Source: Marinisporobacter sp.
Lineage (GTDB): Bacteria > Bacillota > Clostridia > Peptostreptococcales > Thermotaleaceae
Reading direction: 5' to 3'
Assembly: GCA_025210395.1 (NCBI GenBank)
Contig: JAOARV010000048.1
Span: 62,001-126,000, forward strand
Length of the DNA stretch: 64,000 nt
Position numbers and translations under genes: made by a program
Shown: one piece after another, positions 26,261 to 36,885 of the stretch
Layout: each line of letters begins with the position of its first letter
How positions within the stretch are numbered: position 1 is the first letter of the stretch
Notes under the pieces: generated by a model
Told to the model about the DNA's origin: nothing
Database searches by the model: none
What the model saw: the letters and a program-made list of their open reading frames with translations, nothing else

Positions 26261-27349
26261 ATGTTGCTTTTTAAAATAGATTTACAACTTTTCAATGGTG
26301 AGAAAACAGAAGATGCTACACCGAAGAAAAGACAACAAGCAAGGGAAGAAGGGCAAGTTTTACAAAGTAGAGAAATTAATTCTGCACTGATTTTATTATT
26401 TACCTTTTTAGTATTGAGCTTAATGGGAAAATATATGTATCATAATTTTATAGTATTTACAAAAAATATTCTTTTAGAAACGAAGAATATTGATAATGTC
26501 TTTAGTGTAGGTGCTATGCATAAATTATTTATTCAATCAATTGTATTAGCTGTGAAGATGGTAACACCTATTTTAGGAGTAGCTTTTATTATTGGTTTGA
26601 TTTGTAGTTATATGCAGGTAGGTTTTTTATTTACAACTAAGCCTTTGATACCTAAATTTAGTAAGCTAAATCCAATCAATGGATTCAAAAAGTTTTTTTC
26701 TATGAAGCCATTAGTTGAATTATTTAAGTCTTTAGTAAAAATTTGTGCAGTAGGATATATAACCTTTAGTTATGTCATTAAGCAATCAAAAAATATTTTA
26801 AATGTTATGGATATGGAGATTTTACAGATAACAGCTTATTTAGGAAAAACTATAGTAAACATTGCTTTTCGTGCTGCTATGGTTTTAATTATTCTAGCAG
26901 TGATTGATTATTTTTATCAAAAATGGGAACATGAAAAAGAGTTAAAGATGTCAAAGCAAGAAATAAAAGAAGAATATAAGCAAATGGAAGGAGATCCTCA
27001 ATTAAAATCTAAGATCAAAGAAAAGCAACGTCAAATGGCTATGGGAAGAATGATGCAGGATGTTCCAAGTGCAGATGTAATTATTACAAACCCAACCCAT
27101 TATGCTGTGGCAATCAGATATGATAGTACGCTTGAGGATGCGCCTATAGTACTCGCAAAAGGAAAAGACCTTATTGCACAAAAAATAAAACAAATAGCTT
27201 CAGAAAATGATATTGTGATTGTGGAAAATAAGCCATTAGCAAGAGCTATTTATGCTGCTGTTGAAATAGGAGAATTTGTTCCTCCAGATCTTTATCAAGC
27301 AGTTGCAGAAGTTTTAGCATATGTATATAGAATTAAAAATATTTATTAG
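26261..27349 (+). CDS. flhB: Flagellar export switch protein FlhB
   Basis: A 362-residue FlhB. The N-terminal signature [20 protein letters not shown] is followed by four membrane spans and a cytoplasmic domain with the self-cleavage motif NPTH ([16 protein letters not shown], about residues 270-285). Cleavage at this motif, prompted by FliK, switches export from hook to filament proteins. It begins 4 bases after the fliR stop. Confidence 0.97.
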   Translation: MLLFKIDLQLFNGEKTEDATPKKRQQAREEGQVLQSREINSALILLFTFLVLSLMGKYMYHNFIVFTKNILLETKNIDNVFSVGAMHKLFIQSIVLAVKMVTPILGVAFIIGLICSYMQVGFLFTTKPLIPKFSKLNPINGFKKFFSMKPLVELFKSLVKICAVGYITFSYVIKQSKNILNVMDMEILQITAYLGKTIVNIAFRAAMVLIILAVIDYFYQKWEHEKELKMSKQEIKEEYKQMEGDPQLKSKIKEKQRQMAMGRMMQDVPSADVIITNPTHYAVAIRYDSTLEDAPIVLAKGKDLIAQKIKQIASENDIVIVENKPLARAIYAAVEIGEFVPPDLYQAVAEVLAYVYRIKNIY

Positions 27350-27360
27350 GAGGAATAAAA

Positions 27361-29388
27361 ATGAAGTTTGGTGATATCGTTGTATCACTTGCAATCATAG
27401 CAGTTATAATAATCATTATTATTCCAATTCCATTAACTGCTGTGGATATATTGTTAAGTTTGAATATTTCATTGTCAATGCTTATTTTACTCATTGCAAT
27501 ATATAATAAAGAACCGTTAGAGTTTGCCGTTTTTCCTTCTATGTTACTTTTAACCACATTATTTAGATTGTCTTTAAATATTTCTACTACAAGATATATT
27601 CTTTCTAAAGGGAATGCAGGAGATGTTATAGAAGCATTTGGACAATTTGTTGTAGGTGGAAATGCTGTTGTTGGTTTTATTATATTTTTAATTATTGTAA
27701 TTATACAATTCATGGTAATTACAAAGGGAGCAGAGAGAGTCTCAGAAGTTGGAGCAAGATTTACATTAGATGCAATGCCTGGAAAGCAAATGGCCATTGA
27801 CGCTGACTTAAATTCAGGATTGATTAGTGAAGCAGAAGCAAGAGAAAGAAGAATGCGTATTCAAAATGAAGCTGATTTTTATGGTGCAATGGACGGGGCT
27901 AGTAAATTTGTAAAAGGGGATGCTATTGCAGGAATTATTATAACGGTTATCAATATTACAGCAGGTTTTGTATTAGGTATGGTTGGACAAGGATTAGGAT
28001 TTATGCAAGCTCTTCAAAAATATACCTTGCTAACTGTTGGAGATGGGCTTGTAAGTCAGATTCCTGCCCTTTTGATTTCGACAGCAAGTGGTATAGTAGT
28101 AACAAGAGCTGCTTCAGATTCAAATTTAGGAAATGATGTAATCAAACAACTATTTAGACAACCTAAAATAATGTTTATTGTTGCTGGTGTAATGTTGTTT
28201 TTAGGATTGACACCACTTCCCGATCTCCCATATTTTTTATTAAGCGGTATATTTGTTTACTTAGGCTTTACGCTTAGAAAGTCTATCAAAGAAAGTATCG
28301 TTGAAGAAGAAGAAATTCCTCAAGATACAGAGGTTGAAGATATAAAAAAACCAGAAAATGTATTGCCGTTATTACAAGTGGATCCAATCGAGTTAGAATT
28401 TGGATATGGTATTATTCCTTTAGCAGATCCGAATCAAGGTGGAGATTTATTTGATAGATTAGTCATGATTCGAAGACAATGTGCACTTGAATTAGGGGTT
28501 ATTGTACCTATGATAAGGCTTAGAGATAATATACAATTAGAATCAAATCAATATGTGATTAAGATAAAAGGTGTAGATGTAGCAGATGGAAGTATTATAT
28601 TTGATCATTATTTAGCAATGAATCCAGGTACTGCAGAAGGAAATATTAGTGGAATTGATACAGTGGAACCGGCCTTTGGATTACCTGCTAAATGGATACA
28701 AGAAGAAGAAAGAGAAAAAGCAGAAATTTTTGGATATACGGTGGTAGACCCATCATCAGTAATATCAACCCATCTTACTGAAATTATTAAAAGACATTCG
28801 CATGAGTTATTAGGTAGACAAGAAGTTAAGTCTTTACTTGATAATATCAAAGAACATCATGAGGCATTAATTGATGAACTTGTACCTAAAATTATGTCTT
28901 TAGGAGAAATTCAAAAGGTACTTTCAAATTTGTTAAGAGAAGGTATATCTATAAGAGATATGGTAACCATTCTAGAAACACTTGCAGATTATGGGATGGT
29001 TACAAGAGATCCAGACATGCTGACAGAATATGTAAGACAATCTCTTTCAAGGGCTATTACAAAACAGTTTATTGACGGAAATCGTGCAAAAGTTATTACT
29101 CTTGATCAAAGCTTAGAGCAGACAATCATGGAATCTATTCAACAAACAGAACATGGTTCTTATTTAAATCTAGATCCAAATACAGCGCAAGGTGTTTTAA
29201 ATAACTTAGCAATACAAGTGGAAAAATTAATGTCTGTAGGAGAACAACCAATTATATTGACATCGCCTATTGTTAGAGGATATTTCAAAAGGTTAACAGA
29301 ACAATTAGCTTCTGAATTGATCGTTTTGTCATATAATGAAATTGATCCAAAAATTGAAGTACAGTCAGTTGGGGTGGTGAGTGCATAA
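27361..29388 (+). CDS. flhA: Flagellar export gate protein FlhA
   Basis: A 675-residue FlhA. The first 310 or so residues hold about eight membrane spans, including the conserved cytoplasmic loop [20 protein letters not shown] and [13 protein letters not shown]. The C-terminal cytoplasmic domain (from about residue 330) forms a nonameric ring that docks substrates and chaperones; [15 protein letters not shown] and GTVE-type segments ([17 protein letters not shown]) are visible. Length is normal (about 680). AGGAGG lies before the ATG. Confidence 0.97.
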   Translation: MKFGDIVVSLAIIAVIIIIIIPIPLTAVDILLSLNISLSMLILLIAIYNKEPLEFAVFPSMLLLTTLFRLSLNISTTRYILSKGNAGDVIEAFGQFVVGGNAVVGFIIFLIIVIIQFMVITKGAERVSEVGARFTLDAMPGKQMAIDADLNSGLISEAEARERRMRIQNEADFYGAMDGASKFVKGDAIAGIIITVINITAGFVLGMVGQGLGFMQALQKYTLLTVGDGLVSQIPALLISTASGIVVTRAASDSNLGNDVIKQLFRQPKIMFIVAGVMLFLGLTPLPDLPYFLLSGIFVYLGFTLRKSIKESIVEEEEIPQDTEVEDIKKPENVLPLLQVDPIELEFGYGIIPLADPNQGGDLFDRLVMIRRQCALELGVIVPMIRLRDNIQLESNQYVIKIKGVDVADGSIIFDHYLAMNPGTAEGNISGIDTVEPAFGLPAKWIQEEEREKAEIFGYTVVDPSSVISTHLTEIIKRHSHELLGRQEVKSLLDNIKEHHEALIDELVPKIMSLGEIQKVLSNLLREGISIRDMVTILETLADYGMVTRDPDMLTEYVRQSLSRAITKQFIDGNRAKVITLDQSLEQTIMESIQQTEHGSYLNLDPNTAQGVLNNLAIQVEKLMSVGEQPIILTSPIVRGYFKRLTEQLASELIVLSYNEIDPKIEVQSVGVVSA

Positions 29389-29389
29389 G

Positions 29390-30553
29390 ATGAAAGTAAA
29401 AAGATATATAGCTAATGATGCACAAGAGGCGATGCTAAAGGTGAAGGCTGAATTAGGAGCAAATGCTGTAATTCTTCATTCAAGAAAGATTAAGAGACCT
29501 GGGCTACTTAACTTTTTTAAGAAACCGCTTATAGAGATGGTAGCTGCTGTTGAAGAAAATGAAAAAGACAAAAGATATAGTAGCAAAAGTGAAAATAATG
29601 GAAAAAATGAAAATGATAAAAATCATGAAAAAAAATATGCAGAGAATGTAGAAGGATCTCATAAAATTGATGCTTTAAAAAAGCAAGTAGGAAATATAGA
29701 GAGTTTATTAAATAGTTTTATAGACAAAATGGATGATTATAAAGAAGAGGATGAGCCCAAAAGATCTGTACTATTTGATAAATATTATAATCATCTTATT
29801 GAAAATAATATTGAAAAAAGTATTGCAGAAAAAATCATGAATATAGCAAAAAAGCAAGTTAGCTTTTCAGGTGAAAATGAAGAGGTCATTGCTAAGGCAA
29901 TAAAAATAATTATAAGAGAATATTTAGCAACTCCAAATATTATCAATGAAGATAGTAAAGAGCAGAAAAATATTGTTTTGGTAGGACCTACTGGTGTTGG
30001 AAAAACTACAACTCTTGCCAAGTTAGCTGCTAAATTTGCTATTGGAAAGAATAAATCTGTGGGACTCATTACTGCGGATACCTATAGAATTGCTGCAGTA
30101 GAGCAATTAAGAACTTATAGTGAAATTTTAGATGTACCAATCAAAGTAATATATGAACCAGAAGAAATTCAAGAGGCTATAGAAGGCTTTAGAGACAAAG
30201 ATATTATTCTTATAGATACAGCAGGGCGTAATCATCGCTCCACAGAGCAACTAGAAGAAGTAAGAGAATTAATTAGTTATATCAATAATCCAGATATTTT
30301 TTTAGTAATAAGTGCAACAACTGGGTATAAAGATATTATAAGTATTATAAAATCTTATGATTTTATAAAAGATTATCACCTATTGTTTACAAAATTAGAT
30401 GAAGCAAGTGGACTAGGAAATATATTAAATGCAAAGATTTTAACGAATAAAAAACTTTCCTATGTTACAACAGGACAAAGTGTCCCAGATGATATTGAAA
30501 ATGCAAATTCAGAAAAAATTGCAAATACAATTGTAGGTGAATCCCATGAATGA
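29390..30553 (+). CDS. flhF: Flagellar-placement SRP-type GTPase FlhF
   Basis: A 387-residue FlhF. The N-terminal segment MKVKRYIANDAQEAMLKVKAE is the family signature; a charged linker follows (about residues 60-110). The NG GTPase domain carries P-loop GPTGVGKTTT at about residues 199-208, DTYRIAAVEQLRTY, and DTAGR. FlhF, related to Ffh/FtsY, directs the site and number of flagella together with FlhG. ATG 29390 is preferred because it follows GGTGGTGA; the in-frame GTG at 29381 lies inside flhA. It overlaps flhG by 8 bases. Confidence 0.95.
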   Translation: MKVKRYIANDAQEAMLKVKAELGANAVILHSRKIKRPGLLNFFKKPLIEMVAAVEENEKDKRYSSKSENNGKNENDKNHEKKYAENVEGSHKIDALKKQVGNIESLLNSFIDKMDDYKEEDEPKRSVLFDKYYNHLIENNIEKSIAEKIMNIAKKQVSFSGENEEVIAKAIKIIIREYLATPNIINEDSKEQKNIVLVGPTGVGKTTTLAKLAAKFAIGKNKSVGLITADTYRIAAVEQLRTYSEILDVPIKVIYEPEEIQEAIEGFRDKDIILIDTAGRNHRSTEQLEEVRELISYINNPDIFLVISATTGYKDIISIIKSYDFIKDYHLLFTKLDEASGLGNILNAKILTNKKLSYVTTGQSVPDDIENANSEKIANTIVGESHE

Positions 30554-31466
30554 TCAAGCTAAGAAGTTAAGAGAGATCATCAATAATCTTAAGAAGAAAA
30601 ATGAGATTCAAAGCAATGCCACATCTTCTCAAAATATTACGGATAATGATAATGCAAGGGTCATAACTATTACTAGTGGAAAAGGTGGTGTGGGTAAATC
30701 AAATTTTACCATTAATTTAGCACTAGCACTTAGTAAATTAGGGCATAAAGTTACCATTTTAGATGCCGATTTGGGCTGTGCAAATATCGATGTGATTTTA
30801 GGGATTATTCCTAAATATACATTACTTCATGTGATGAGAAGAGAAAAAACATTAGAAGAGGTTATTGCTAAAGGACCTGAAGGGATCAGGTTAATATCAG
30901 GAGGTTCAGGATTAAGAGAATTAACCGCTTTAACAGAAGAACAGATTAATGATTTAATGAGTAATCTTAGAAGTCTTGGGGAAAATACTGATTTTATTTT
31001 GATTGATACAGGTGCGGGTATTAATCATTCAGTGCTATCGTTTATAGAAGCTGCAAGTGAGATTATATTAGTAACTACACCTGAACCTACATCTATTACA
31101 GATGCTTATGCTGTTCTAAAAAATATTATATTAGACGATGATGAAAAAATAGTAAGAGTTCTTGTCAATAGAGTTGAAAATAATGAAGAAGGCGTAGAAA
31201 TTTTCAACAAATTGAATATGGCATCACAAAAATTTTTAAATATGACGTTGCAAAGGTTAGGATATTTATATGATGACCAGTTAGTTTCTAAATCAGTTAA
31301 ACTACAAAAACCTTTCCTATTAAGCTACCCAAATAGCTTAGTTAGTAAGGGCGTCGAGACAATAGCCTCTAGACTTGTCAATGAATCTAGCGCAGAAATA
31401 TTTGAGGTAAGTGGTTTAAAAAGATTTATCCATAAGTTTGTATATAGTTATAAAAAATCTATATAA
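30546..31466 (+). CDS. flhG: MinD-like flagellar number regulator FlhG
   Basis: A 306-residue MinD/ParA-type ATPase (YlxH, FleN). The deviant Walker A SGKGGVGKSNFTINLALAL is near residues 39-57, and DADLGCANIDVILG follows. FlhG stimulates FlhF GTPase activity and interacts with FliM/FliY to control flagellar number and pattern. A C-terminal amphipathic membrane-targeting helix is plausible (RFIHKFVYSYKKSI). The start at 30546 overlaps flhF (ATGAATGA). Confidence 0.94.
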   Translation: MNDQAKKLREIINNLKKKNEIQSNATSSQNITDNDNARVITITSGKGGVGKSNFTINLALALSKLGHKVTILDADLGCANIDVILGIIPKYTLLHVMRREKTLEEVIAKGPEGIRLISGGSGLRELTALTEEQINDLMSNLRSLGENTDFILIDTGAGINHSVLSFIEAASEIILVTTPEPTSITDAYAVLKNIILDDDEKIVRVLVNRVENNEEGVEIFNKLNMASQKFLNMTLQRLGYLYDDQLVSKSVKLQKPFLLSYPNSLVSKGVETIASRLVNESSAEIFEVSGLKRFIHKFVYSYKKSI

Positions 31467-31506
31467 GGCAATCAAGCTTGAAAAGAAATGAAAGTAGGGT
31501 TTGTTT

Positions 31507-32175
31507 ATGAAAAAAGACATGCTTCCAGAAATTGGCATGAAGATATCCATAGATTTAGAAAACTCTAAAGCAATAGAAAAAAAACAATTAGTTAGTCAAG
31601 TTACGGATATTATAGATAACTATTCTATGTTTATTGCAATGCCTATATATAAAAATATAGTTACACCCATATCTGTTGGGGAAACAATACAAATCACCTA
31701 TAGTAAAAAAAATTTAGGTGTATATGCATTTAAAGGAAAGATAATAGGGAGAAAAAAAACGTCTGGTATTTCATATATGAAGGTTGAAAGAATAGGAGAT
31801 ATTTTTAGGGTACAGAGAAGAGAATTTTTTAGACTAGATGTGGTATTAAATGCAAAAATTAGAGCTATCGAGCTTGAGGACCATGAAAAAATAATTTTAG
31901 CGTTGACAAAAGATATAAGCGGTGGTGGTTTACGAGTTATTAGCAAGGAACCGTTAGAACTAGGTAGTACCATAGAAATAAGTATTGAATCTGGAAAAGA
32001 AACTTTTGTTCTTAAAGGCAAAATATTAAGATGTACACCTTATAAAGATGAAGGATCGAAGTATGATTTTGATATAGGAATAAGCTTAGATGATGCTTCA
32101 GAAAAAGTTCGAGAAAAGATAATATCCTTTATTTTTGATTATCAAAGAAAAATGAGGAAAAAAGGACTGATCTAG
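31507..32175 (+). CDS. PilZ-domain c-di-GMP effector, YcgR family
   Basis: A 222-residue YcgR-like (YpfA/DgrA) protein. An N-terminal YcgR_N domain (residues 1-95) precedes a PilZ domain whose two c-di-GMP binding motifs are intact: RREFFR (about residues 102-107) and DISGGG (about residues 137-142). On binding c-di-GMP such proteins slow the flagellar motor by acting at the stator or FliG. ATG 31507 is chosen with GTAGGG 7 bases upstream. Its stop is immediately followed by the cheB start. This is the one visible link from c-di-GMP to this motility operon. Confidence 0.93.
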   Translation: MKKDMLPEIGMKISIDLENSKAIEKKQLVSQVTDIIDNYSMFIAMPIYKNIVTPISVGETIQITYSKKNLGVYAFKGKIIGRKKTSGISYMKVERIGDIFRVQRREFFRLDVVLNAKIRAIELEDHEKIILALTKDISGGGLRVISKEPLELGSTIEISIESGKETFVLKGKILRCTPYKDEGSKYDFDIGISLDDASEKVREKIISFIFDYQRKMRKKGLI

Positions 32176-33231
32176 ATGAAAAAGATAAAAGTTCTAGTAG
32201 TTGATGATTCTGCATTTATGCGCAAAGTAATCTCGGATATGATTACTTTAGACAAGGATTTAACTGTAATAGATACGGCGAGAAATGGAAAAGAAGCCAT
32301 AAAAAAAATAAATGAACTTTCTCCAGATATTGTAACAATGGATGTTGAAATGCCTATTATGGATGGAATAACAGCTTTAAAAAATATTATGCAAAAGACT
32401 CCTTTGCCAGTAGTTATGTTAAGTAGTATAACAAAGGAAGGTGCAGAAGCTACATTAAAAGCTTTAGATCTAGGAGCTGTAGATTTTATTACAAAACCTA
32501 CCAATATATTTAAAATGAATACAGAAGATATGAGAAATCAACTGATAGAGAAAATTAAGATAGCATCTCGGGTGAATGTAAGTGCTAAATGTATTCAACC
32601 AGCTCGAAAAATAAAAATCATAGCTAATAGATCTGTACCTTATAAAGAAAATACACGTATAAAAAAGATTGTTGCTATAGGTACATCTACAGGGGGACCT
32701 AGAGCTTTACAAGATGTGATTCCGTATTTACCTAAAGATATACCAGCAAGTATTATTATTGTTCAACATATGCCGGCAGGATTTACAAAGTCTTTAGCAG
32801 AACGATTAAATAATTTATCAGAGATTTATGTGAAGGAAGCAGAAAATAATGATAAGCTACTCCCGGGACACGCCTATATTGCTCCAGGAGGATATCATTT
32901 AAAAATTATAAAATATGCAAGTGACTATAAAGTAAGTCTTACAAAAGATGCTCCTGTTTCTGGGCATAGACCGTCTGTAGATGCTATGATGAATTCTTTA
33001 GCTCAATTAGAAATAGATAACTTAATTGGTGTAATTATGACAGGAATGGGTTCAGATGGTGCTGTAGGAATAAAAAATATAAAAGAAAAAAGGGGATATA
33101 CAATAGCACAAGATGAAGCAACATGTGTAGTTTATGGTATGCCAAAATCGGCTGTTAACTTAGGCTGTATTGACGAAGTGGTGCCATTGCAAAATATTGC
33201 TCAAGTGATAACAAAAATTGTGGGGGTGTAG
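32176..33231 (+). CDS. cheB: Chemotaxis protein-glutamate methylesterase CheB
   Basis: A 351-residue CheB: a receiver domain with Asp10, Asp11 and phospho-acceptor Asp56 (VTMDVEMPIMDG), a linker, and a C-terminal methylesterase with the catalytic triad motifs GTSTGGPRAL (Ser), VQHMPAGFT (His) and GMGSDGAVG (Asp). It removes methyl groups from receptors and deamidates glutamines. Its methyltransferase partner CheR is not encoded in the window. It overlaps none of its neighbours; its last codons run against the cheA ribosome binding site. Confidence 0.96.
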   Translation: MKKIKVLVVDDSAFMRKVISDMITLDKDLTVIDTARNGKEAIKKINELSPDIVTMDVEMPIMDGITALKNIMQKTPLPVVMLSSITKEGAEATLKALDLGAVDFITKPTNIFKMNTEDMRNQLIEKIKIASRVNVSAKCIQPARKIKIIANRSVPYKENTRIKKIVAIGTSTGGPRALQDVIPYLPKDIPASIIIVQHMPAGFTKSLAERLNNLSEIYVKEAENNDKLLPGHAYIAPGGYHLKIIKYASDYKVSLTKDAPVSGHRPSVDAMMNSLAQLEIDNLIGVIMTGMGSDGAVGIKNIKEKRGYTIAQDEATCVVYGMPKSAVNLGCIDEVVPLQNIAQVITKIVGV

Positions 33232-33235
33232 GACT

Positions 33236-35254
33236 ATGGATATGAACCAATATTTGGAAATTTTTATTGAGGAATCAAAAGAGCATTTAGAAAATATGAA
33301 TCAAAGCTTATTGGAACTAGAAAATAATCATGAAGAAACGAGTCTTGTTCATGAAATCTTTAGAATTGCCCATACATTAAAAGGGATGTCGGCTACTATG
33401 GGATTTAATAAAGTTGCAAACCTTACCCATGAGATGGAAAATGTACTTCAATCCTTAAGAAGTAATGAAATAGAACTCTCAGAGAATATAGTAGATGTAT
33501 TATTTGAATGTCTTGATATGTTAGAAGGATATATTAATCATATTATCAATTCCGGAGAAGAAGGAAATTTAGAGTCTGATTATTTAGTTAAAAAATTAAA
33601 TCAGATTCTTCAAGGAGAAGAGGAAGATAAAAATGATATAAAAAAAGAAATGCTAAATGTTCCTGAAAAGAACCATGAAGATATTCATATAGAAGTTGAA
33701 GAATTTTCAAAAAATGTAGCTGTAAAAGCTGCAGCAGAAGGGTATAAGTGTTATAGAATGCAGGTAGATTTGAATCCTAATTGTATGTTAAAATCTGCTA
33801 GAGCCTTTATTATTTTTAATACTTTAGAAAAAGATTGTGAAATATTAAAATCAAATCCACCCGTTGAAGATATAGAAGATGAAAAATTTGATGCAGGATT
33901 TGAACTAATTATCATTTCAAAATCTGATGGAGAAACTATAAGAAAGAAAATTATGAATATATCCGAAGTAGAAAAGGTATTGATTGAAGAAATTCAGATC
34001 AGCGAACTTCGTATACAAACTCAAGATGAAGAGATTGTTGAAGAAAAAACAGAAAATAATAAAAAAGAAGAAAATGATGAAAAAGTATCAAGTAAGTCTA
34101 AAAAACCTAGACTAGGAAAAACAGTAAGAGTAGATATTGATCGTTTAGATAATTTGATGAATCTTGTAAGTGAGTTAATTATTACTAGATCCAGATTAGA
34201 GGATATAGATGATTCAGGAAAAAAACATAATATGAATGAAGCTATTGAATATCTTGGAAGAATTACTACTAGCTTGCATGATGCTGTAATGAAAGTAAGA
34301 ATGGTTCCAATTGAAAGAGTTTTTAATAGATTTCCAAGAATGGTAAGAGATCTTTCAAAAGAATTAGGAAAAGAAATTTCACTAGTGATGCTAGGAGAGG
34401 AAACAGAAGTAGATAGAACCGTTATTGATGAAATAGGAGATCCATTAATTCACCTTATAAGAAACTCTATTGATCATGGTGTGGAAGATCCAGAAACTAG
34501 AAAAAAACATGGTAAACAGGAGATAGGCACAGTAAAGCTTATTGCATATCCTGATGGTAATAGTGTTGTCATAGAAGTAGAAGATGATGGGCAAGGAATC
34601 AATATTGAAAAAGTAAAAGCAAAGGCTATCAAAAATGGATTAATAACAGAAGAACAATCAGAAATGATGGATGAAAAAGAAGCTGTAAACTTATTATTTA
34701 AATCTGGATTTAGTACAGCTGATAAAATATCTGATGTTTCAGGTAGAGGTGTTGGACTAGATGTTGTAAAGACAAAAATAGAAGCATTAGGTGGATTGGT
34801 TGAGGTAAAGACTTCTAAATCTGGAAGTACATTTACTATAAGATTACCATTGACTCTTGCAATTATTCAAGCACTATTAGTAAATGTAGGATTAGAAAAA
34901 TACGCAATTCCTTTAAATTCTATAAAGGAGATTGTAACAATTGATTCAAAGACTATAAGAAAAGTACAAGAACAGGAAGTTGTTCTTTATCGCAATACTA
35001 CTTTACCAATAATGCGAATGGACAAAATTTTACAAGTGAATGCTGGTACAGAGAAGGAAGAAGATTTGATTGTAGTTGTAGTAAAAAAAGGAGATAAAAC
35101 GGCAGGCTTTGTAGTTGATAATTTAATAGGACAGCAAGAAATTGTTATTAAGTCTTTAGGGAAATATTTGCTGGGGATAAAAGCTATTGCAGGAGCTACA
35201 ATTTTAGGTAATGGACAAGTTGCTCTAATTGTTGATATTAATTCCCTTTTCTAA
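33236..35254 (+). CDS. cheA: Chemotaxis histidine kinase CheA
   Basis: A 672-residue CheA, full length. P1: phosphorylated His46 in RIAHTLKGMSATMG. P2: CheY/CheB docking domain (about residues 165-260). P3 dimerisation helices (about residues 290-350, with VRVDIDRLDNLMNLVSELI). P4 kinase: N box LIHLIRNSIDHGVE, G1 DDGQGI, G2 GRGVGLDVV. P5: CheW-like regulatory domain at the C-terminus. ATG 33236 gives the family-typical MDMNQYLEIFIEESKEHL; an in-frame GTG at 33218 inside cheB is rejected. Confidence 0.97.
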   Translation: MDMNQYLEIFIEESKEHLENMNQSLLELENNHEETSLVHEIFRIAHTLKGMSATMGFNKVANLTHEMENVLQSLRSNEIELSENIVDVLFECLDMLEGYINHIINSGEEGNLESDYLVKKLNQILQGEEEDKNDIKKEMLNVPEKNHEDIHIEVEEFSKNVAVKAAAEGYKCYRMQVDLNPNCMLKSARAFIIFNTLEKDCEILKSNPPVEDIEDEKFDAGFELIIISKSDGETIRKKIMNISEVEKVLIEEIQISELRIQTQDEEIVEEKTENNKKEENDEKVSSKSKKPRLGKTVRVDIDRLDNLMNLVSELIITRSRLEDIDDSGKKHNMNEAIEYLGRITTSLHDAVMKVRMVPIERVFNRFPRMVRDLSKELGKEISLVMLGEETEVDRTVIDEIGDPLIHLIRNSIDHGVEDPETRKKHGKQEIGTVKLIAYPDGNSVVIEVEDDGQGINIEKVKAKAIKNGLITEEQSEMMDEKEAVNLLFKSGFSTADKISDVSGRGVGLDVVKTKIEALGGLVEVKTSKSGSTFTIRLPLTLAIIQALLVNVGLEKYAIPLNSIKEIVTIDSKTIRKVQEQEVVLYRNTTLPIMRMDKILQVNAGTEKEEDLIVVVVKKGDKTAGFVVDNLIGQQEIVIKSLGKYLLGIKAIAGATILGNGQVALIVDINSLF

Positions 35255-35284
35255 TTTGACTATGCTTAAAAAGGAGAGAATATA

Positions 35285-35746
35285 ATGGCTGAAAAGATCA
35301 CTACAACAGATAATCAATATGTATTATTTAAATTGGATGAGGAATATTATGGTGTAGACATTCTTCATGTTGAGACGATAGAAAAAGTTATGGATATAAC
35401 AAGAGTGCCTCATGCAGCGCATTATGTGGAAGGTGTTATTAATCTGAGAGGAGAAGTAGTACCTGTTATTAATTTAAGAAAAAGATTTAATTTACCCCAG
35501 GAGGAATTAAGTGATGAATCTAGAATTATTATTGTATCTGTAGAAGAGATTGTTGTGGGTTTATTAGTAGATGCATCTTCTGAGGTTTTACATTTTGATT
35601 TTAATGCTATTGATGAAGTTCCTAATTTTTCAGACAAATTAAAAAATGATTATGTAAAAGGAATAGGTAAAAATAACGATAGAATTATTATTTTATTAGA
35701 TTTGAAAAAAGTTTTAGGAAATACAGATGTGAATGAAGATATGTAA
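35285..35746 (+). CDS. cheW: Chemotaxis coupling protein CheW
   Basis: A 153-residue CheW with the two SH3-like beta barrels that bridge receptors and CheA. FKLDEEYYGVDILHVETIEK and INLRGEVVPVINLRKRF are the conserved segments. It follows cheA by 30 bases with AAGGAG upstream. Confidence 0.96.
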   Translation: MAEKITTTDNQYVLFKLDEEYYGVDILHVETIEKVMDITRVPHAAHYVEGVINLRGEVVPVINLRKRFNLPQEELSDESRIIIVSVEEIVVGLLVDASSEVLHFDFNAIDEVPNFSDKLKNDYVKGIGKNNDRIIILLDLKKVLGNTDVNEDM

Positions 35747-35767
35747 TAAATTTAAGGTGGGAAGAAA

Positions 35768-36385
35768 ATGGGGATATCTATAGAAGAGATGAATAATATG
35801 CAATTAGATGTTCTAAAAGAAGTAGGAAATATTGGTGCAGGAAATGCTGCTACAGCCCTTGCAAAAATGCTTAATAGAAAAATTGACATGAATGTTCCAA
35901 AAGTAGAAATATTAGAATTTAAAGAAGTAACGGAACTTTTAGGTGGGGCAGAAAAGGCTGTATGTGGTATATATTTTAATGTGGATGGAGATCTTACTGG
36001 AAATATTATGTTTTTATTGACCATTGAATCTGCTAAAATGCTAGCCAATATGTTGTTGCTTAAAGATGAATGTTCTGGTAATTTAGAGGAACTAGACCAA
36101 TCTGCACTGCAGGAGATAGGAAATATTCTTTCAGGGGCTTATATATCATCATTAACAACATTAACAGGCTTAAACATGAAGATTTCTGTACCCTCTTTAA
36201 CAACAGATATGGCAGGAGCTATACTGAGTGTGCCTATTATTCAGTATGGTCAGGTTGGAGATAGAGTTTTATTGATTGAAACAGAATTCAATGAAGGTAA
36301 TGATGATATAAAAGGGTATTTCTTTTTAGTTCCTGATGTAGAATCCTTTGAAGTATTATTAAAAAGTTTAGGAGTTTTAGAATAA
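35768..36385 (+). CDS. cheC: CheY-P phosphatase CheC
   Basis: A 205-residue CheC with two copies of the phosphatase motif: DVLKEVGNIGAGNAATAL near residues 14-31 and ALQEIGNILSGAYISSL near 116-132, each with the Glu and Asn that catalyse CheY-P hydrolysis. CheC is activated by, and sequesters, CheD, providing an adaptation system typical of Firmicutes and Thermotoga. Its stop codon overlaps the cheD start by one base (TAATG). Confidence 0.95.
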   Translation: MGISIEEMNNMQLDVLKEVGNIGAGNAATALAKMLNRKIDMNVPKVEILEFKEVTELLGGAEKAVCGIYFNVDGDLTGNIMFLLTIESAKMLANMLLLKDECSGNLEELDQSALQEIGNILSGAYISSLTTLTGLNMKISVPSLTTDMAGAILSVPIIQYGQVGDRVLLIETEFNEGNDDIKGYFFLVPDVESFEVLLKSLGVLE

Positions 36386-36870
36386 TGGGAGAGATTATAA
36401 AAGTTGGAATGGCAGATTTAAATGTTACAAGAGGGGACGGGGTTTTAACTACATTAGGATTAGGATCATGCGTAGGAGTAACGTTGTATGATCCTATAAA
36501 AAAAGTTGCGGGTCTTGCTCATGTCATGTTGCCTTCTAGTAAAACAATAAGAAATAATACAAACCCAGCTAAGTTTGCAGATACAGCAATTGTTTTATTA
36601 GTAGAAAAAGTTTTAAAATTAGGAGCGAGCAGAGGAAGATTAGTGAGCAAACTGGCTGGAGGAGCTCAAATGTTTTCTTTTTCAAACAAAAACGATATTA
36701 TGAAAATAGGCGAAAGAAATGCAATTGCTTCTAAGGAAATACTAAAAGAACTAAGAATACCAATATTAGCTGAAGATATTGGAGGAAATTTTGGAAGAAC
36801 CATAGAGCTTTATGCGGATACAGGAATTATTGTTGTAAAAACAATTGGCCGTGGAACGAAACAAATATGA
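36385..36870 (+). CDS. cheD: Chemoreceptor glutamine deamidase CheD
   Basis: A 161-residue CheD. The catalytic cysteine and histidine are in LGSCVGVTLYDP (about residues 27-38) and AGLAHVMLPSS (about 44-54). It deamidates receptor glutamines and partners with CheC. KLAGGAQMF and NIGGNFGR-type segments (EDIGGNFGRTIELYADTG) are family features. Directly coupled to cheC. Confidence 0.96.
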   Translation: MGEIIKVGMADLNVTRGDGVLTTLGLGSCVGVTLYDPIKKVAGLAHVMLPSSKTIRNNTNPAKFADTAIVLLVEKVLKLGASRGRLVSKLAGGAQMFSFSNKNDIMKIGERNAIASKEILKELRIPILAEDIGGNFGRTIELYADTGIIVVKTIGRGTKQI

Positions 36871-36885
36871 ATGGAGTTATATTGC

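Noticed and set aside
27333-27797. 154-codon minus-strand frame inside flhA
   Set aside because: Antisense shadow of the conserved membrane part of flhA.
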